Shown here in pieces: positions 1 through 12,205 of a DNA stretch of 64,000 nucleotides (positions are counted from its first letter, which is position 1; the number at the start of each line of letters is the position of its first letter). The notes under the pieces are model-generated. The model was not told where the DNA came from. It was given only the letters and a program-made list of their open reading frames with translations, and made no database searches. A program made the position numbers and the translations under genes. Origin of the DNA: Trebouxia sp. TZW2008 (taxonomy: Eukaryota; Chlorophyta; Trebouxiophyceae; Trebouxiales; Trebouxiaceae); contig BDIU01000118.1 of NCBI GenBank assembly GCA_002118135.1, forward strand, positions 186,001 to 250,000, written 5' to 3'.

Positions 1-950
1 GCGCTGGAGCTGCAAGCAACCATACAGCAACTGTGACCACTCAGGTAAGAGATATAGCAGCAGCATTGCAACATGCAAAGGTCTGTTGCAAAGGACCTTG
101 TCAACCTTGCAATATACACAACATTCACAGCCATAAGATGGCTCATCTTCTGCACGTTAGGATGCACACAACAGAATGTGTGAGATGAGGCACATAGTAA
201 CATCATGTAGCATGATAATTTATGCCGTATCAAAGCAAACGGCCAGACATCGCAGGACCTGGGCCACACACATCTCGCGCATGTGCTACAGTCTGCAATC
301 TATCATCCTCAACTCAGAAGCATACACTTGGGCAACTGAATTCAAGCATTACACACACTGACTCATAAGGTATGCACTGGGTCACCAAGTCATACAGTCA
401 GTACCAGCTAATACCTTGCAGGCTGTACAGCTTGAACTGCTGTTTGGGGTGCGGCTGCTGGCTGAGCTTGCTGCACAGGTGTTGGCAGCACAATGGGCTG
501 CTGTGCTGGGGCTGCAGGGGCCCAGGATGCAGCAACAGCTTGAGTTGGGTATGCTGGCTGAGCATACGCAGGCTGCTGGGGCTGGTAGTGATGGTAGTGA
601 CCGTAGTGCTGATAGTACTGCTGCTGGTACTGATAGTACTCTTGATGCTGTTGGTAGTAGGCAGCATTTGCAGCATCGTACTGAGCCTGCACACAGGCAC
701 GAAAACTGGTCTCTGCACTCAAAGATTATACAAGTGAAGACTGCAGGTTGTGAGGAGGCACCCTGCAAGCAACGATTAGGCGTAATGGTGCGACAGTACC
801 TGCTGCTCTGTGCTGACAGCAGTGTCAGCTGCTGGCTGCTCAGTGCCTGGCACAGGTGGGTTACTGTCCTCTGCTTGAGCTGTATACGTCTGAGTGCCAT
901 ATCCAGAAGGCCAAGCAGCCTGAGGGTAAGCTGGTTGGTAGCCCTGCAGC
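1..950 (-). CDS. Tyr/Gln/Pro/Ala-rich low-complexity protein, partial (runs off left edge and into an assembly gap)
   Basis: Two clear exons on the minus strand join in frame. The first runs from the gap (950 or beyond) to 800 and ends at a GTACTG donor after Glu-Gln-Gln. The second, 686-415, follows a cctgtgtgcag acceptor and ends at AG|GTATTAG in phase 2. A further acceptor (gcttgcag) lies just before base 9, so the gene continues off the left edge. The protein has no recognisable fold. It is dominated by Tyr, Gln, Pro and Ala, with tracts such as YYQYQQQYYQHYGHYHHY, resembling the prion-like or disordered tails of RNA-binding and splicing-associated proteins; that resemblance is compositional only. 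The 5' exon is not resolved because 951-1093 is unsequenced. The gene is divergent from the TOM1-like gene at 1651. Confidence 0.6.
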
Positions 951-1093
951 NNNNNNNNNNNNNNNNNNNNNNNNNNNNNNNNNNNNNNNNNNNNNNNNNN
1001 NNNNNNNNNNNNNNNNNNNNNNNNNNNNNNNNNNNNNNNNNNNNNNNNNNNNNNNNNNNNNNNNNNNNNNNNNNNNNNNNNNNNNNNNNNNNN
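951..1093. other. Assembly gap (143 N)
   Basis: A run of 143 undetermined bases lies inside the minus-strand gene at the left edge and hides at least part of one of its exons. Open frames crossing it are artefacts of translating N. Confidence 0.99.
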
Positions 1094-1650
1094 GTACCTC
1101 TCGAAGCCCCCAAGAACCCAGGACAAGGGTGACTGGAAAGTGGCTTCGCTGTAGCCTAGTTGTTACACGGCAGTGCTTGCAGCACAGACATCTTGTGGTA
1201 GAAACGCAGACGGGACGCACTGCTTGTTCAAATTGTTCTGCAAAGTTGCGACTTCGCTGCTTTCTTTGGCTCGAACCGTCGTGCGTCTTCACGGCTCTGC
1301 GCACCCCGTAAACTCCGTGCACTCCGTACGGCTGCTTGAACAAACTCAGCGCACAGGCGCTCCCAGCTTTGTGTTGTGCTCACGCGAGTCGGACGAGCAG
1401 TGCCCGCAATTCGCAAGCGCTGTTGTACTTGTTGATTGAGCGCTGCCTTCGAAAATTGTTGACACAAGCTACCTTGCATAAACACTCGGGTGTCGGTTAG
1501 GGAGCAAGGTCGACCTCCAAGTTTGTCTTTTGAACTGCTCCGAGCTCAAAGTCTGCAGATTTTCAGCGAAGCGCTGCAAGGCAAAGCTAGAGGCCTGAGC
1601 GACTGCATCCGACGTGACTAAGCCTACGATCTTGTATTCGGAGCTGGACA
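1094..1650. promoter_or_regulatory. Divergent intergenic region / 5' regions
   Basis: This stretch separates the minus-strand Tyr/Gln-rich gene from the plus-strand TOM1-like gene. It presumably holds the first exon or 5' UTR of the former and the promoter and 5' UTR of the latter. An in-frame TGA at 1615-1617 precedes the ATG at 1651. No convincing TATA box or other motif was identified. Confidence 0.4.
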
Positions 1651-4600
1651 ATGCAAGCCGCGAGAGACGCTGTTGGAAACGTGCGGGAGAAGGGAAAATC
1701 ATTCCTCAAGCCCAAGTATGCTGATCAGCTGCTCGGCAGTGGATTGGAGGAGCAAATACGCCGGGCCACAGCCAAGAGCCTGCCCGGACCTGACCTGGCG
1801 CTGAACAGACGGGTCAGTCGTGATAACTCGTTCGGGAAAAGTCAAGTTTGTGTCCACACTGCTCACTTAAAATGCTGGTTTGATGCAGATTGTAGAGACC
1901 ATCAACAACGATTTGAATTCTTACAGCGCTCATGTAAGTCTTCATGAAGCTGCCTTTCTGCTTGCAAGGGCTTGCAGTTATCTCAAACTGTACTTGCTGG
2001 CCTGCAGCAATTGGCAACTGTGCTAAAAGGCCGCTTACAGTTGAAGAATGCACACAAGCAATGGCTGGCTTTGGAACTGATCCAGGAGGTTCGCCTCTCG
2101 GCTCTCCTGTTAACTTCCTTCAGCAATCTGCACTTAGCCATTATATATCGCAATGCTGCTGCCCTGCATGAAATGATTTTGTTTGAGTGATTTTATTCAA
2201 TTTTTGCAGCATGTGATTCTGCTATTCTGCCGCAGATTTTGGAGAGCTGCCCCAAAGTGATAGAACCTGCTCGTGCTGACATCTTAGAAGATGTTGCACA
2301 AATAGCAGCTCAGCCTATGAACCGCTACGGCTCTGACCTGCCAGGGCAGCAGCACTGCAAGAATGCATCTTTTGCACTGCTGAAGAAGTACGGGCATGAA
2401 GGTCAAGATGCCATGCGGGAAGCTGTGGGTCTCAGTGGGTAAGCAGCATTTTGCAATGCATTTGATCTCACACTCTCAAACATTACATCTGTATACCTCC
2501 TTACTTTGCATGTCACTCCTGCCAGGATCCTGCTCAACACCACAGGCAGCTGCCATCTCCTTGTGAGGCCAGCACAGGCAAGACCTGCCCTGCTGAACCG
2601 TGTGCGTAGAGCCTCCCAGCCCCAGCATACTCTTTTCACTGTATTTTCAAGTCATACTTGACATGCTGGCGTCTGTGCACGCACCAGGCACTGTGCTGAT
2701 GTTGCTACATATCATGCACACTTGCCCAAGGCGCCTGACACTTCTCGCTTTCCATGCAGGGTCGCACGCTACGACAAGGACGATGTCCCCAGCCTGTCCA
2801 ACCTTGGCCGCAAGTCACAGAACGAGCCCTACAGCAGCAGATCAGACGCATACAACAGCAACAGGAACGGCACATATGGCAGGGACAGCCATAGAGAGGG
2901 TTCTGGACACACAGACAGCAGCAACTTCTCATCTGTCCGTGAGAAGGTGCAGATGGGGATTGCCACATCCCATAGCCACACTGAGATGCTTCAAGATATG
3001 GTGCTGAACCTGTCTGAAGGGGCCGGCAGGAGAGACACTGATCATGACAAGACTGTTTTGAAGGACCTGGTCAAGGAGATGGTTGCTTTCAGGTGTTATT
3101 GCGTGAGAGTTTTGAAGCATGTTCTGCGTATGCTGATATGGACAATGTTTCATGTGTTGGCAGTGTCATGTCCTACAGACGGCCACAGGCAGCGTGTTCA
3201 GTGTCATCAAAATTATTTGTTTCGTAGTGTAGCGCTAGATTTGCTGGACCTTACGTGCACAATATATCTCCTGTCAACAGTGTGTCTGACAAGCATGTCC
3301 TGCAGTACAGGCTCACAATAAGTTTGCCGTTGATCATGATGCTGTGACTGATGCAATGACCATGTGCTTACTTTTAGGAACAAGTTTGAGGGCACTCTGG
3401 AGGCATTGAGCCAGTTTGAGACACATGAGGCACAAAGCCTCATGACCGAAGCTCTTGAAGCCATGGACATGATGAATAATGCGATCATTCTGCAGAATGA
3501 GGTTAGTCTCTTGCATGCATGCATAATGTGCTGCTTACAGACTGTCGTGCTTGAAACAAGTCTTCATTGTTAGTATGCATGCTTGCAGTACGTTCAGAAA
3601 TATGGTTCAGGCTTGGATTCAAGTGCCCCCCGGTATCCTGCTGTGGCAAGCAGGACAACAATGTGTTTGCAGCAACAGCATGTCTGTACTGCTGTGCGTG
3701 TTCACATTGGCTAGAGCAGTACAGATATGGTTCTGCAAATACCAGTCGGGCGCCTCTCACCTCTGACTAAGCACTCAGCATGCAATCCATTAGCACTACC
3801 TCGTGTTCACATTCATACAGATGCGTAGTAATTCAACATCAGGCAAAGTTGGATCATCTGCATTTCATTGCTTGCTGCTCACACAAGGCGTGTTTGTAGG
3901 TGCTGACTGCCTGAACAGCCAACAGACAGGACTGCTTTGTCATCTGCTGATGCCGTGTTTGGTACATTGCAGGTGTTGACAGCCCGCAAGACCAAGCAGC
4001 AGGACTCCTTTGGGCGCAGCATTTCAGGCAGCTCTGCCAGAGAGGGCAATGCAGCGCCCAGGCTGGCGGCCCCTCCTGGTGCAGCACCATCTGCTGGTCA
4101 GGATGTGACTGTGCAGCAGGCGCCCCCGCCCCCTGCACAGCCATCCTACCTGGATGCCATCACTGAGCTGCAACAGGTAAACATGTCATCCCTCTACGGA
4201 CTGACTCCGAGCCTCCCTTCTAGCGTATGTATAGGTGGACACTACAGAATTGCAGGAGGTGCAATGGCAAGTCACTGATCTGCACCAGCTTGCAATAGTT
4301 GAGAGTATTGTTTGCCCTGTATGCGACGTCCTCTCTTGTGCATTTGCTGCAGAACAGGAATGTAAGTCGTGTGATGCATGCTTCACAGGCAGTGAACTCT
4401 ATTGCGATGAATGCATGGTCCTGCATTGCTGCGTGTGATGTCTCCATGGACATGTGCAAGCAGCTTGCGTCACACTTGACAGCAAGGCATCACTTGTTGT
4501 GCTGGCAATCCAAGCTCAACTTCCAGATTGTTTGAGTTCATGGCTGATGGCCAGTTGAATGTGTTTGATCATTCATGCAGCCCAATGAATATCAACTCTG

Positions 4601-7304
4601 GTCTACTGTCAGCGACTCAACATATAGCCTTACAGACAATGGCGGCGTAGAATGATACAAGCAATGCATTGTATGCTTGCAGGCGATGGACAGGGCGCAT
4701 GTGTCATCTGGGCCCCCCACCCCTCAGCAGGGGGACCCTTTTGCATCCAGCTACTTTCACCCAGCTGCCCCAGGGCAATCCTCGGACCCCTTTGCACAGC
4801 AATCCTTTGGCCAGCCTTCAGCTAGCCAGTATGAACCCCAGCACGCACCCCAACAAGATCCCTACTATAGTGGTCAGCCAAGCTCTGACTATGGCAACCA
4901 GCAGGGGTCCCAGTATGGCAATCAGGGGGGCAGCCAATTCGGCAATCAGGGTAGTGGCCAACTTAACAACCAAAGTAATGGCCAATTTGGCAACCAGGGT
5001 GGTGGCCAATTTGGCACTCAGCAGGGCTCTCAATATGGTGGGCAGCAGGGCTCTCTATATGGCGGACAGCAGGGCCCTCAGTACAGCGGCCAGCAGGGCT
5101 CTCATTACAGCGGTCAACAGGGTCCACAGTACGCACCACAGCAGGATTCACAGTATGTGCCTCAGCAGCAATCTCAGCAACAGATCTCATCTGGCAGCCG
5201 CAACCCATTTGCTGCTGGTGGTGGCAGTGGTTTTGGAGGCTCCTTTGGGCAGTCAGGTAACTGCCCCTCTTGTCATAAGCGTAGGCTGATTCTCTGCATG
5301 GCAAGAAGCGCCTCTGGTGCAAAAATGTCGGAGCTGTTGCTTCCATGCATATCACTCTGTGCAAGCAAATCTGGCCCCTGAACCCTCTTCCATTGCCCTG
5401 CCAACTGTTGGCAGAAGCGAGCGTCACCAAGGGCTGTGCACGACTTTGCCAGGTTACCCTGACTCGTGCAAGGTGGCAATCACTTGCTCAGCACAGCCTG
5501 TCCACTCAGAGAAGCAAATGTCAAGGCGCAAATGCTTGTATACAGATGTTGCATCTGCGCACAAGCCTTGTGCCAAAGTGCACATGGTCATGCTGCACCT
5601 AAGTAATGCTCACAGGCAGCAATTTGACGCCCTGTTTGCCATCTCAGGCCAAAATGCCAACTCAGCAAGCTACACGTACAGCTCTGCCCAGTCCTCATCT
5701 GGTGCACCATCTTTTGCCTCCAACAGCAACACCTCAGGAGCTGGACAGCCCTACAACAACCCCCCGCAGCAGCAGGGGGGTGCTGGGGGGTATGCTCCGC
5801 AATCATATCGTCCCCCTGCCAGCGCTGCTGCTGACCCCTTTGACCACCTGCCCTACCCCTCCTTGGGTCTTACCCGCCCCACCAAGTCAGAGAAGGCCCC
5901 CGCCCCTCCCCTTGCCTCTTTAGGCAAGGCTCAGGCCATTAATCGGCAGCAGCTGCCAGGTCAGCAGGCTCATGATCAATCAGGCCATCGCAGCGTGGGG
6001 CCTGGCCCAAATTCGCAGCAGGCACAGCAGCAGCCTGACTTTGGCAACAGCAGCAGCAGCAACATCTGGGCTCAGCTGGAAGCTGGCCAGAAGGGCCCTG
6101 CAGATGCCTCATTTGACTTTGGGGAGAGTGCATTCACCCCCACCCCCCCACAGCAGGGTGAGGGGCGGCCCAAGGAAGCCTTCAGGCCCAAGAACCTGTA
6201 CATCAACAGCCTGTATGGCTCTGAGGACGGAGGGGCAGACGCTCAAGTGCCTCCTGGCTTTGATCCCAACCATCAGGTAAGAGCTGCCCTCTATGTAGCA
6301 GTCTCCATGGCTTGTGAGGTGTAACAAGCCACTGTCTAAGCGTAGTTCTGCAGTGCAAATGCTAGTTGTTTGAGGTTTCACAGATTTTGTGCATGCATTG
6401 TCACCTTGGATGGTCGGTGCATGCCATCACAGCAGAGAAAAGTCACTTCATAGACATGTTTGACTCATTGTGAACATTCTCTGTGCTGAGATCATGACTT
6501 GTATGTATGCATCTATACTACTAAGCGCCAGAGTTTTATGCTTGAAGCGACAGCATGCATGTTGTGCAGACGCTGACAAGGGGCACAGGAAGCTGGGGTA
6601 TGACCAGTCCAACATCCAGCCCAGGCAGGGGCGGTGGATACCAAGGGGGGTCAGGCCCTCCCACCCCTGAGGGCCTGCAGTACCCACCCCACAATGCCAG
6701 CACTGGCAGCTCTGGAGCCACCACACCTGCACAGGCCTCAGGGAACAGCGAGTGGGACATGTTCTTTGCCAACAGGTGTGCTTGTGCTGACTGACGATTG
6801 TATTCAGTAGGCCCTGACACTCTGAGTCAATCATGAGTTATTGCGCTTGATGCATGTTGCATTCAGGTCTGCACACTCCGCTCTGGCTGCACTATATTTC
6901 TGCCTGTCTTCTCAGGTTCCACAAGCAGGATGCCTGCACTGCTCTAACTCGAGCACACTTCGTCCCATGCTTTTCCGGATAAACGCATTCTCAAATGTCT
7001 AAAAGCATGAATTCAAGGTGTTGAGAACTTCTGGTCCTGCGTGCATTCTCTCTCTGGAGCGTGATGCTGTTGCCTCTCTGCTTGCTGAAGTTCTGTCCTG
7101 CATCATAAATCTGTGGCCAGCATGCCACCTTGTGACATGCGCCATAACTGAGAATCGCTGTCTATGATCTGTGGTGTGCAATGCTGCAGGGTGCAGCCTA
7201 ATGGCAATGCTGGATCAGCAGGGTCCAATCAAGCTCCACAGCAACAGCAACAGACTGGCCAGCTGCCTGATGCTTTTGATGACTTGCTTGTATCCAGGCG
7301 TTAA
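1651..7304 (+). CDS. TOM1-like (TOL) VHS-GAT ubiquitin-binding endosomal adaptor
   Basis: Eleven exons join in phase: 1651-1812, 1889-1933, 1978-2088, 2236-2438, 2760-3092, 3378-3501, 3973-4176, 4683-5256, 5648-6276, 6570-6775 and 7190-7304, giving about 901 aa. Residues about 35-170 form a divergent VHS domain (GPDLALNRRIVETINND is the classic start). Residues about 235-325 are a GAT three-helix bundle (EALSQFETHEAQSL). The rest is a Gln/Gly/Ser-rich tail with GNQ/GQQGSQYG repeats and DPF/NPF tripeptides (DPFASS, DPFAQQ, NPFAAG, DPFDHL), which in this family bind AP-2 ear or EH domains. In plants TOL proteins act as the ESCRT-0 substitute, collecting ubiquitinated membrane cargo for multivesicular bodies. 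The start is fixed by an in-frame TGA 36 bases upstream. The VHS domain is split among unusually small exons (45 and 111 nt). The assignment rests on motif order; the precise orthology is inferred. Confidence 0.85.
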
Positions 7305-8388
7305 GCCTGCACACTTGGGAGATAATTGCTCTGTGACTTCTGGTCGACTCAAGAACCCCTGTTGTGATTTGATGTACAGAACTGGTTGCCGGTTGGAAAT
7401 TTGACATGGACCAGTCACCTGATTTAGTCCCTAGCGCTTTCTGTGATTATGTTGCTTCTTTATTTGACCATTTATGTCACGCTTAGAAAGTCCTTTGTGA
7501 TGACCTTTGTGTATTGATTTCTTAGGGCTTATGCTGGTATATGGCATGGTGTTGATAGTTGATTGTATGCAACGCTAGACTTTGGCTGTTACTGGGTGTT
7601 TGTGCAAGGCAGGCAACCTGCTTTCTGCAAGAACTGTCCAAGATAAACTCAAGTAAATCTGGTCCTGTCACAGTGCCCTGAAAGTTCAATCTTCTGCCTA
7701 TTGTTGCTCTCGAGGAGGAGGTGTATGCAATGAGTCCTGCTAAGTTGGTAGCAGACACACCCTGGCAGAATGTTGCAAAGCTTGCGTTTACAGCATGTTT
7801 TCACGTGCAGCTGCAATCCAATCAAAACCCAAAGCAGAGGCCTGTCAAGAGGCTGCACAACGATTGTTCGTGTGAGATCATCGTATGTTGCTGCAATTGA
7901 AGGCAGGAGAACGCTGACCACGCTGCAATATGTAAGATAAGTTTTGAGTGTGGCCCCAGTAGCAATCCCAACAGGCAGTAATGACACCATGCATCAACAT
8001 CAGCAGCTTTTGCAAGCTGATTGCAGCTAGGCTGAAGAGGGTGCAGGCACTGGCAACCACGCTGTTTGATGATGCCTGCAATGTGATGGAGAGCTTCTTT
8101 CTGGAGAGCAATGCATTGCGTATGCTGAAATGTTGAGCGAAGTTGATTATTACAAAGATCAAGCGGCTTAATTGCAGAAACAGCCATCCATGCAGGTCTA
8201 GCAGACTCTACATCTACCTTTAAAGAAACGTTTCTCGAGTGCTGCACAGCATTTGTAATCTAGCTGCTGCTGCTGCTGCTGTCTACCATAGCAAAGAGTC
8301 ATCTGTTCAACAGCTCATGTTTCTTTTTTCATCAAAGCGAGGGCAGGGCTGCTATTGAACTTGAAATTTGAGCAATCACAGCTGCGCA
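7305..8388. other. Convergent 3' intergenic region
   Basis: This lies between the TOM1-like stop and the stop of the minus-strand secreted-protein gene. It should contain both 3' UTRs. A minus-strand open frame of 141 codons (7822-8247) has no recognisable domain and no supporting splice structure, and I do not call it. A short CTG/GCT run sits near 8262-8280. Confidence 0.5.
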
Positions 8389-9128
8389 TCACAGGATCAC
8401 ACAGCTTGCAGTACAGCTCTCAGCAGCAAATGCGCCTTGCTCATGAGTACGACATACGCCAGCATCATCCCCAGCCAAACATATGAAGTATTTTGTGCCA
8501 TCATTCACATTGACGTTGCAGGCTGTAGCACTCTCTTGCTTCTGGCTCTCTGAACACTCTGCATAACAATATAAGCGTCACGCATCAGCCCAGGTTGCAA
8601 GAATTGCAGGCAAGTAGCAGATGCCTTGGACTGTGCATGATAGGTTGGACTGGTGCTCATGGCAATCCCCATCCATAAAGCAGGTTGGACTGAGTGCAGT
8701 GAGCAGAGATGCCAGCCACCAGAGCTGCTATGACAGGATACATACTTCATGCAGATATGCTTGTGCTTACATCAACAGCTGCATATGAGTGAGCAGTAGC
8801 TGTCACAGCTGAGGAGGATAACAGGTGTAGGGTCTTACCAACGAAGCCTTGCTTGAGACTGCGTCCGGCATGCACTCCATATATGCTGCTCACGCCTGTA
8901 TGCCAAAAGACACTAGAGCTAGATCAGTTGACTGGTGTGCAAGCATGAACACTAGTGATGTGTTCAGACCAGGCAACATGGCATGCCCGGCTGACAGAGG
9001 CATGTCAGGCTACGCAGGGTGGTGGCGAAGAGCATACCTGCGGAAGAAAGCTCTCGACCGTAGACGGTAGCACAAGAGTACGCCAGGACGAGCATGCTGA
9101 GGACCACCAGTGCGTTTGCGCGTGCCAT
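8389..9128 (-). CDS. Small secreted cysteine-rich protein (six Cys after the signal region)
   Basis: Three exons on the minus strand join in phase: 9128-9038, 8895-8839 and 8558-8389, encoding 105 aa. The N-terminus (MARANALVVLSMLVLAYSCA) is a textbook signal peptide with an Arg before a hydrophobic core and small residues at the cleavage site. The mature part, after a short linker, has six cysteines in about 55 residues (C-x11-C-x12-C-x7-C-x12-C-x3-C), which would allow three disulfides. No family is recognised. The size, signal peptide and cysteine pattern are those of extracellular or apoplastic-type small secreted proteins. Each exon is too short to stand out as an open frame. Consistent phases (1 and 1) and good splice sites (GTATGC, GTAAGA; acceptors ending catacag and atgcag) support the model. 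Confidence 0.7.
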
Positions 9129-10029
9129 CGTGTAGTTGTTGGCCGGACACTGGGAGGCTCAAAGGTTTGCGCTGCTACTGGATGTGCAGGTGAGAGGAGT
9201 TGTGCCTCATCGTGCGGCTTTGTCTGGCTTATATGCTGCTGTGTTGGCTTTCCATCCGCTTGACCGGTTGCCGCACGCTTCCAGTGCAACCGCTGGCAAC
9301 TGCTGCCGGTTTCCATGGGTCCGCGGGAAAGGGCACTTGGGCCTGTCTATCATGGATCATAACGAGGGGTTTTGTACTTCAGAAACGCCTCGAAGCTGTC
9401 AACACTGATCTGTGACCGAGTGCTCTTTCTCAGAGCTCGTGCGAACTTTCAATGGCAGCTATGTTATATTGAGCCGAGTCACCACGTATTGTATGTGTGG
9501 CAACGCCAGCCTTGCCGAAGCCTCACCAAGCGAATTGCCGAGACTACTGAGTGTCCGGCAGCGCCATAGGGTGTCAGGGACCCTGTGACAGGGGCGTCTG
9601 CCCCCCCATCCCCCCCCGCTTAAGTGTTTTTGCCCCACCACAGCCTGGGTGCGGGTTTCAACCATGGGAATGGTTTTGTTGCATCGCATACAACGTTATT
9701 AACAGTGCTGCAATTTTATCAAGGCAGTCAGACAAGCATGTTTTTCTCTTCTCTGTGTGCTTTGCATGCTGTGTTTCATCATGGTTCAATCAGTGTGCTG
9801 AAGATCTTCTGCGATTTTTAATTCGGGCAGTGTTTTCTTGGAACGCAGCAGGTTCATCTTGAGGTTCAACAGTGACGACTCATGCAGTCGTTGTGCTAGC
9901 TGCCCATGCCAGGAAGGTGCTCTCAGCAATTGAGCAGCGAACTGCCTGCGCTGTCGATGCCATACCTAAACCAGTAGTGTCAACGCTGTGTCAGTGTTTG
10001 CCTGTGAGCTTCGCGCGCATCGTCACTTG
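9129..10029. promoter_or_regulatory. Divergent intergenic region between secreted-protein and mTERF-like genes
   Basis: This should hold both promoters. Near 9567-9620 there is a G/C-rich stretch (cagggaccctgtgacagggg followed by runs of C) able to form a small hairpin. No core promoter element could be assigned with confidence. Confidence 0.4.
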
Positions 10030-12149
10030 ATGCAGACGGTCTTGAGCAGCCTGCTTGCGCCTGCTCCTTCAGTGCAGCAGCGCGCTTTTTCATCGGGTCC
10101 AGCAGCGGGGGGTCACTTATTGATCAGGTTTGCATGCTACAAGCCTGTTGCAATAGCCAACAGGTCGTCACCCACACTCCATTCACCAGACACGTTATGG
10201 TACAGGAGGCGCAGATGCAGGGTGCACAGCACGTTCACGGTCACTGCATCAATCAAAAGGCAGGCTAAAGACCCCAGCCAATATGCAAATATGGACGAAA
10301 TACGGACTCATCTCGAGCAACAGTCAAAGGGCAGTGGCGGGTTTGCAGGCTTGCTGAACTGGCTGAGCAAAAGTGCTTTTGGTGCCCACAGGTAATCACT
10401 GTTGATAGTATGCCATTTGGAGCAGAGAACTCATCATCATCAATCACATGCGTTCTAGCCAAGTTCCATGATCCAGCTAGGTGCATATAGAAGCGATGGA
10501 CTACCTGTGACACATTCTGTCCAGAGCCATTTTGTACCAATGCAAATGAACTTTTAACTCAGAGAGACCTGAACATCTTTTTGTTGCAGGTCTGTATCAC
10601 AGCAGCGATGGGACATTGCTGCCTCTTATAGGTGGCTGCTGCAGACTGATTGGGCAAAGCAGCTCAAATCCAATATCCATCTGCGGCCTGGATATGTTGC
10701 CACCAAAGCAGACTGGCTGGAGCACAAGTCTCTGCATATATCAAACAATTCTGATGTGGTATGTGCCATTTGGTCTGTCTATCTCAATGCGTATTTGGCA
10801 TTAAAATCAAGCTGCATGTGCATGACACTGCAAACTATCTAGGAATGGCTGTGCCCGCAAAAGTATGCTTGCTGTACATGCTTCAATAGATCTGCTGCTT
10901 TTAGCCGCAGGCCTTTGCATCAATACCACTTCCTCGATTGCTCGGCATGCATGCCACACACTGCTGACATCTTGCTTCTTTGAGCATACCAAGTTGAGAG
11001 CATTTGCAGCTACTTGGCAGTCTGCTGCTGTGTTCTGAGTAATATGTCCATTTTGCGTACAGAGGCAAAAGGATTCATACTTACTTGCCATTCTGCTGCT
11101 GTGCTTTCAGCAATGCATTAATATTGCACACAGAGTCAAGATCCTTTACAGCTACTGCCCAGTCTGCTCCTGTCTTCTGAACAGTGCAACTATTATGCAT
11201 GCACAGTCAAGCACTTACAGCTACTGGCCACTCTGCTGCCATGTTCCTAGACAATGCTTTCATTGTGCATACAGAATCACGAGCATTCATAGCTGACCAG
11301 TCTCCTGCTGTCTTCTGAGCAATGCGTTCATGGTGCATGCAGAGTCAGGAGCGCTTACAGCTGCTGGCCAGTCTGCTGCTGTGCTCTGAGCAATGTGTTT
11401 ATCGCATGGCTGCCAAGTATCCTGAGCTGCTGAGAATGGACCCCACAGAGCTCAGTGAGCGGTTGCTGCTTCTCAAGGTATGATTTGTGGGCTTGTCAGC
11501 TGGTAAACACACTTGCCAAAACCCTCATCACAGGATGTCCATGTCTAGATCTGCTGAACATAGCTCACATGCTGCATCATTGTGTTCATGGTGAAACTGT
11601 AATGTGCGTTTCTTTGCATCCCAAGGAAGATGTGATGTGCATTCTTTTGCATCCTAAGGAATAGAGACATGACTTGGCATTCCTGATGTTGAATATGCAG
11701 TGGCCTGACAGGGATGCAGCGCAGCTACACCCTTGCAGTTCGGGGGAGTTCCAGACTCATCATGAAAGTCCGACTTTTCACCTTTCATTGGAAGACCAAG
11801 CTTCTGAAAATGTGCTTTGCTATAGGATGTGTTCCCATCCTGCAATGTAGCCCGTATGGTGGAGCTGCTGCCTGAGGGCTTCCTGCAGCAGTCCCAACAG
11901 AGCATGGTCAGGAAGGTAGCAGCCATCAACCTTGCTTTGCGTGACAGCTTGCCAGGGGCAAACATTGACATGATGGTGCAAGAAGATCCCACAATACTCT
12001 TTGAAGACAAGCAGTCCTTGTCAACTGGCCTCAGAGAGCTCCATGACCTGTGGGATGTAGATGAAATTGCGCTGGGCAACAGTAATCCATGGGAACTAGC
12101 TTTGGCCATCAGGACGATGTCTGACCAAGAACCTCCAAACACAATCTAG
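10030..12149 (+). CDS. Organelle-targeted helical-repeat protein, mTERF-like
   Basis: Four exons join in phase: 10030-10391, 10590-10758, 11391-11477 and 11826-12149, giving about 313 aa. The N-terminus is rich in Ser, Ala and Arg and poor in acidic residues for roughly 70 residues, as expected of a plastid or mitochondrial transit peptide. The C-terminal half contains mTERF-style helical units: a 'YPELLRMDPTELSERLLLLK' unit, then a unit with LPG followed by 'MMVQEDPTILF'. mTERF proteins bind organellar nucleic acid in transcription and RNA processing. Only about two or three units are clear, so the family call is moderate. The first ATG of the frame is used. Intron 2 is filled with a degenerate ~70-bp tandem repeat, and the 3' end of the last exon is duplicated just downstream (see separate entries). 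Confidence 0.6.
11007..11396. repeat. Degenerate ~70-bp tandem repeat in intron
   Basis: About five and a half diverged units begin near 11007, 11090, 11159, 11228, 11297 and 11368. Each carries a 'cagtctgctgctgt.ttctga' core followed by 'gcatgcagagtca' and 'cttacagctactggcc'. The array occupies the 3' part of intron 2 of the mTERF-like gene and ends exactly at the acceptor of exon 3. Each unit therefore contains a pyrimidine-rich acceptor-like segment, and the repeat appears to have grown from the intron/exon boundary. Confidence 0.75.
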
Positions 12150-12205
12150 CTGGCTGCAATGCAATTCAAACAAATTTGACGCTGTTGCCTCCATCTGTTC
12201 ACAGG

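Noticed and set aside
776..1132. Open frames spanning the N run
   Set aside because: Continuity across 143 undetermined bases cannot be claimed.
7822..8247. 141-codon minus-strand open frame
   Set aside because: No domain or splice evidence. It lies in the expected 3' UTR of the secreted-protein gene.
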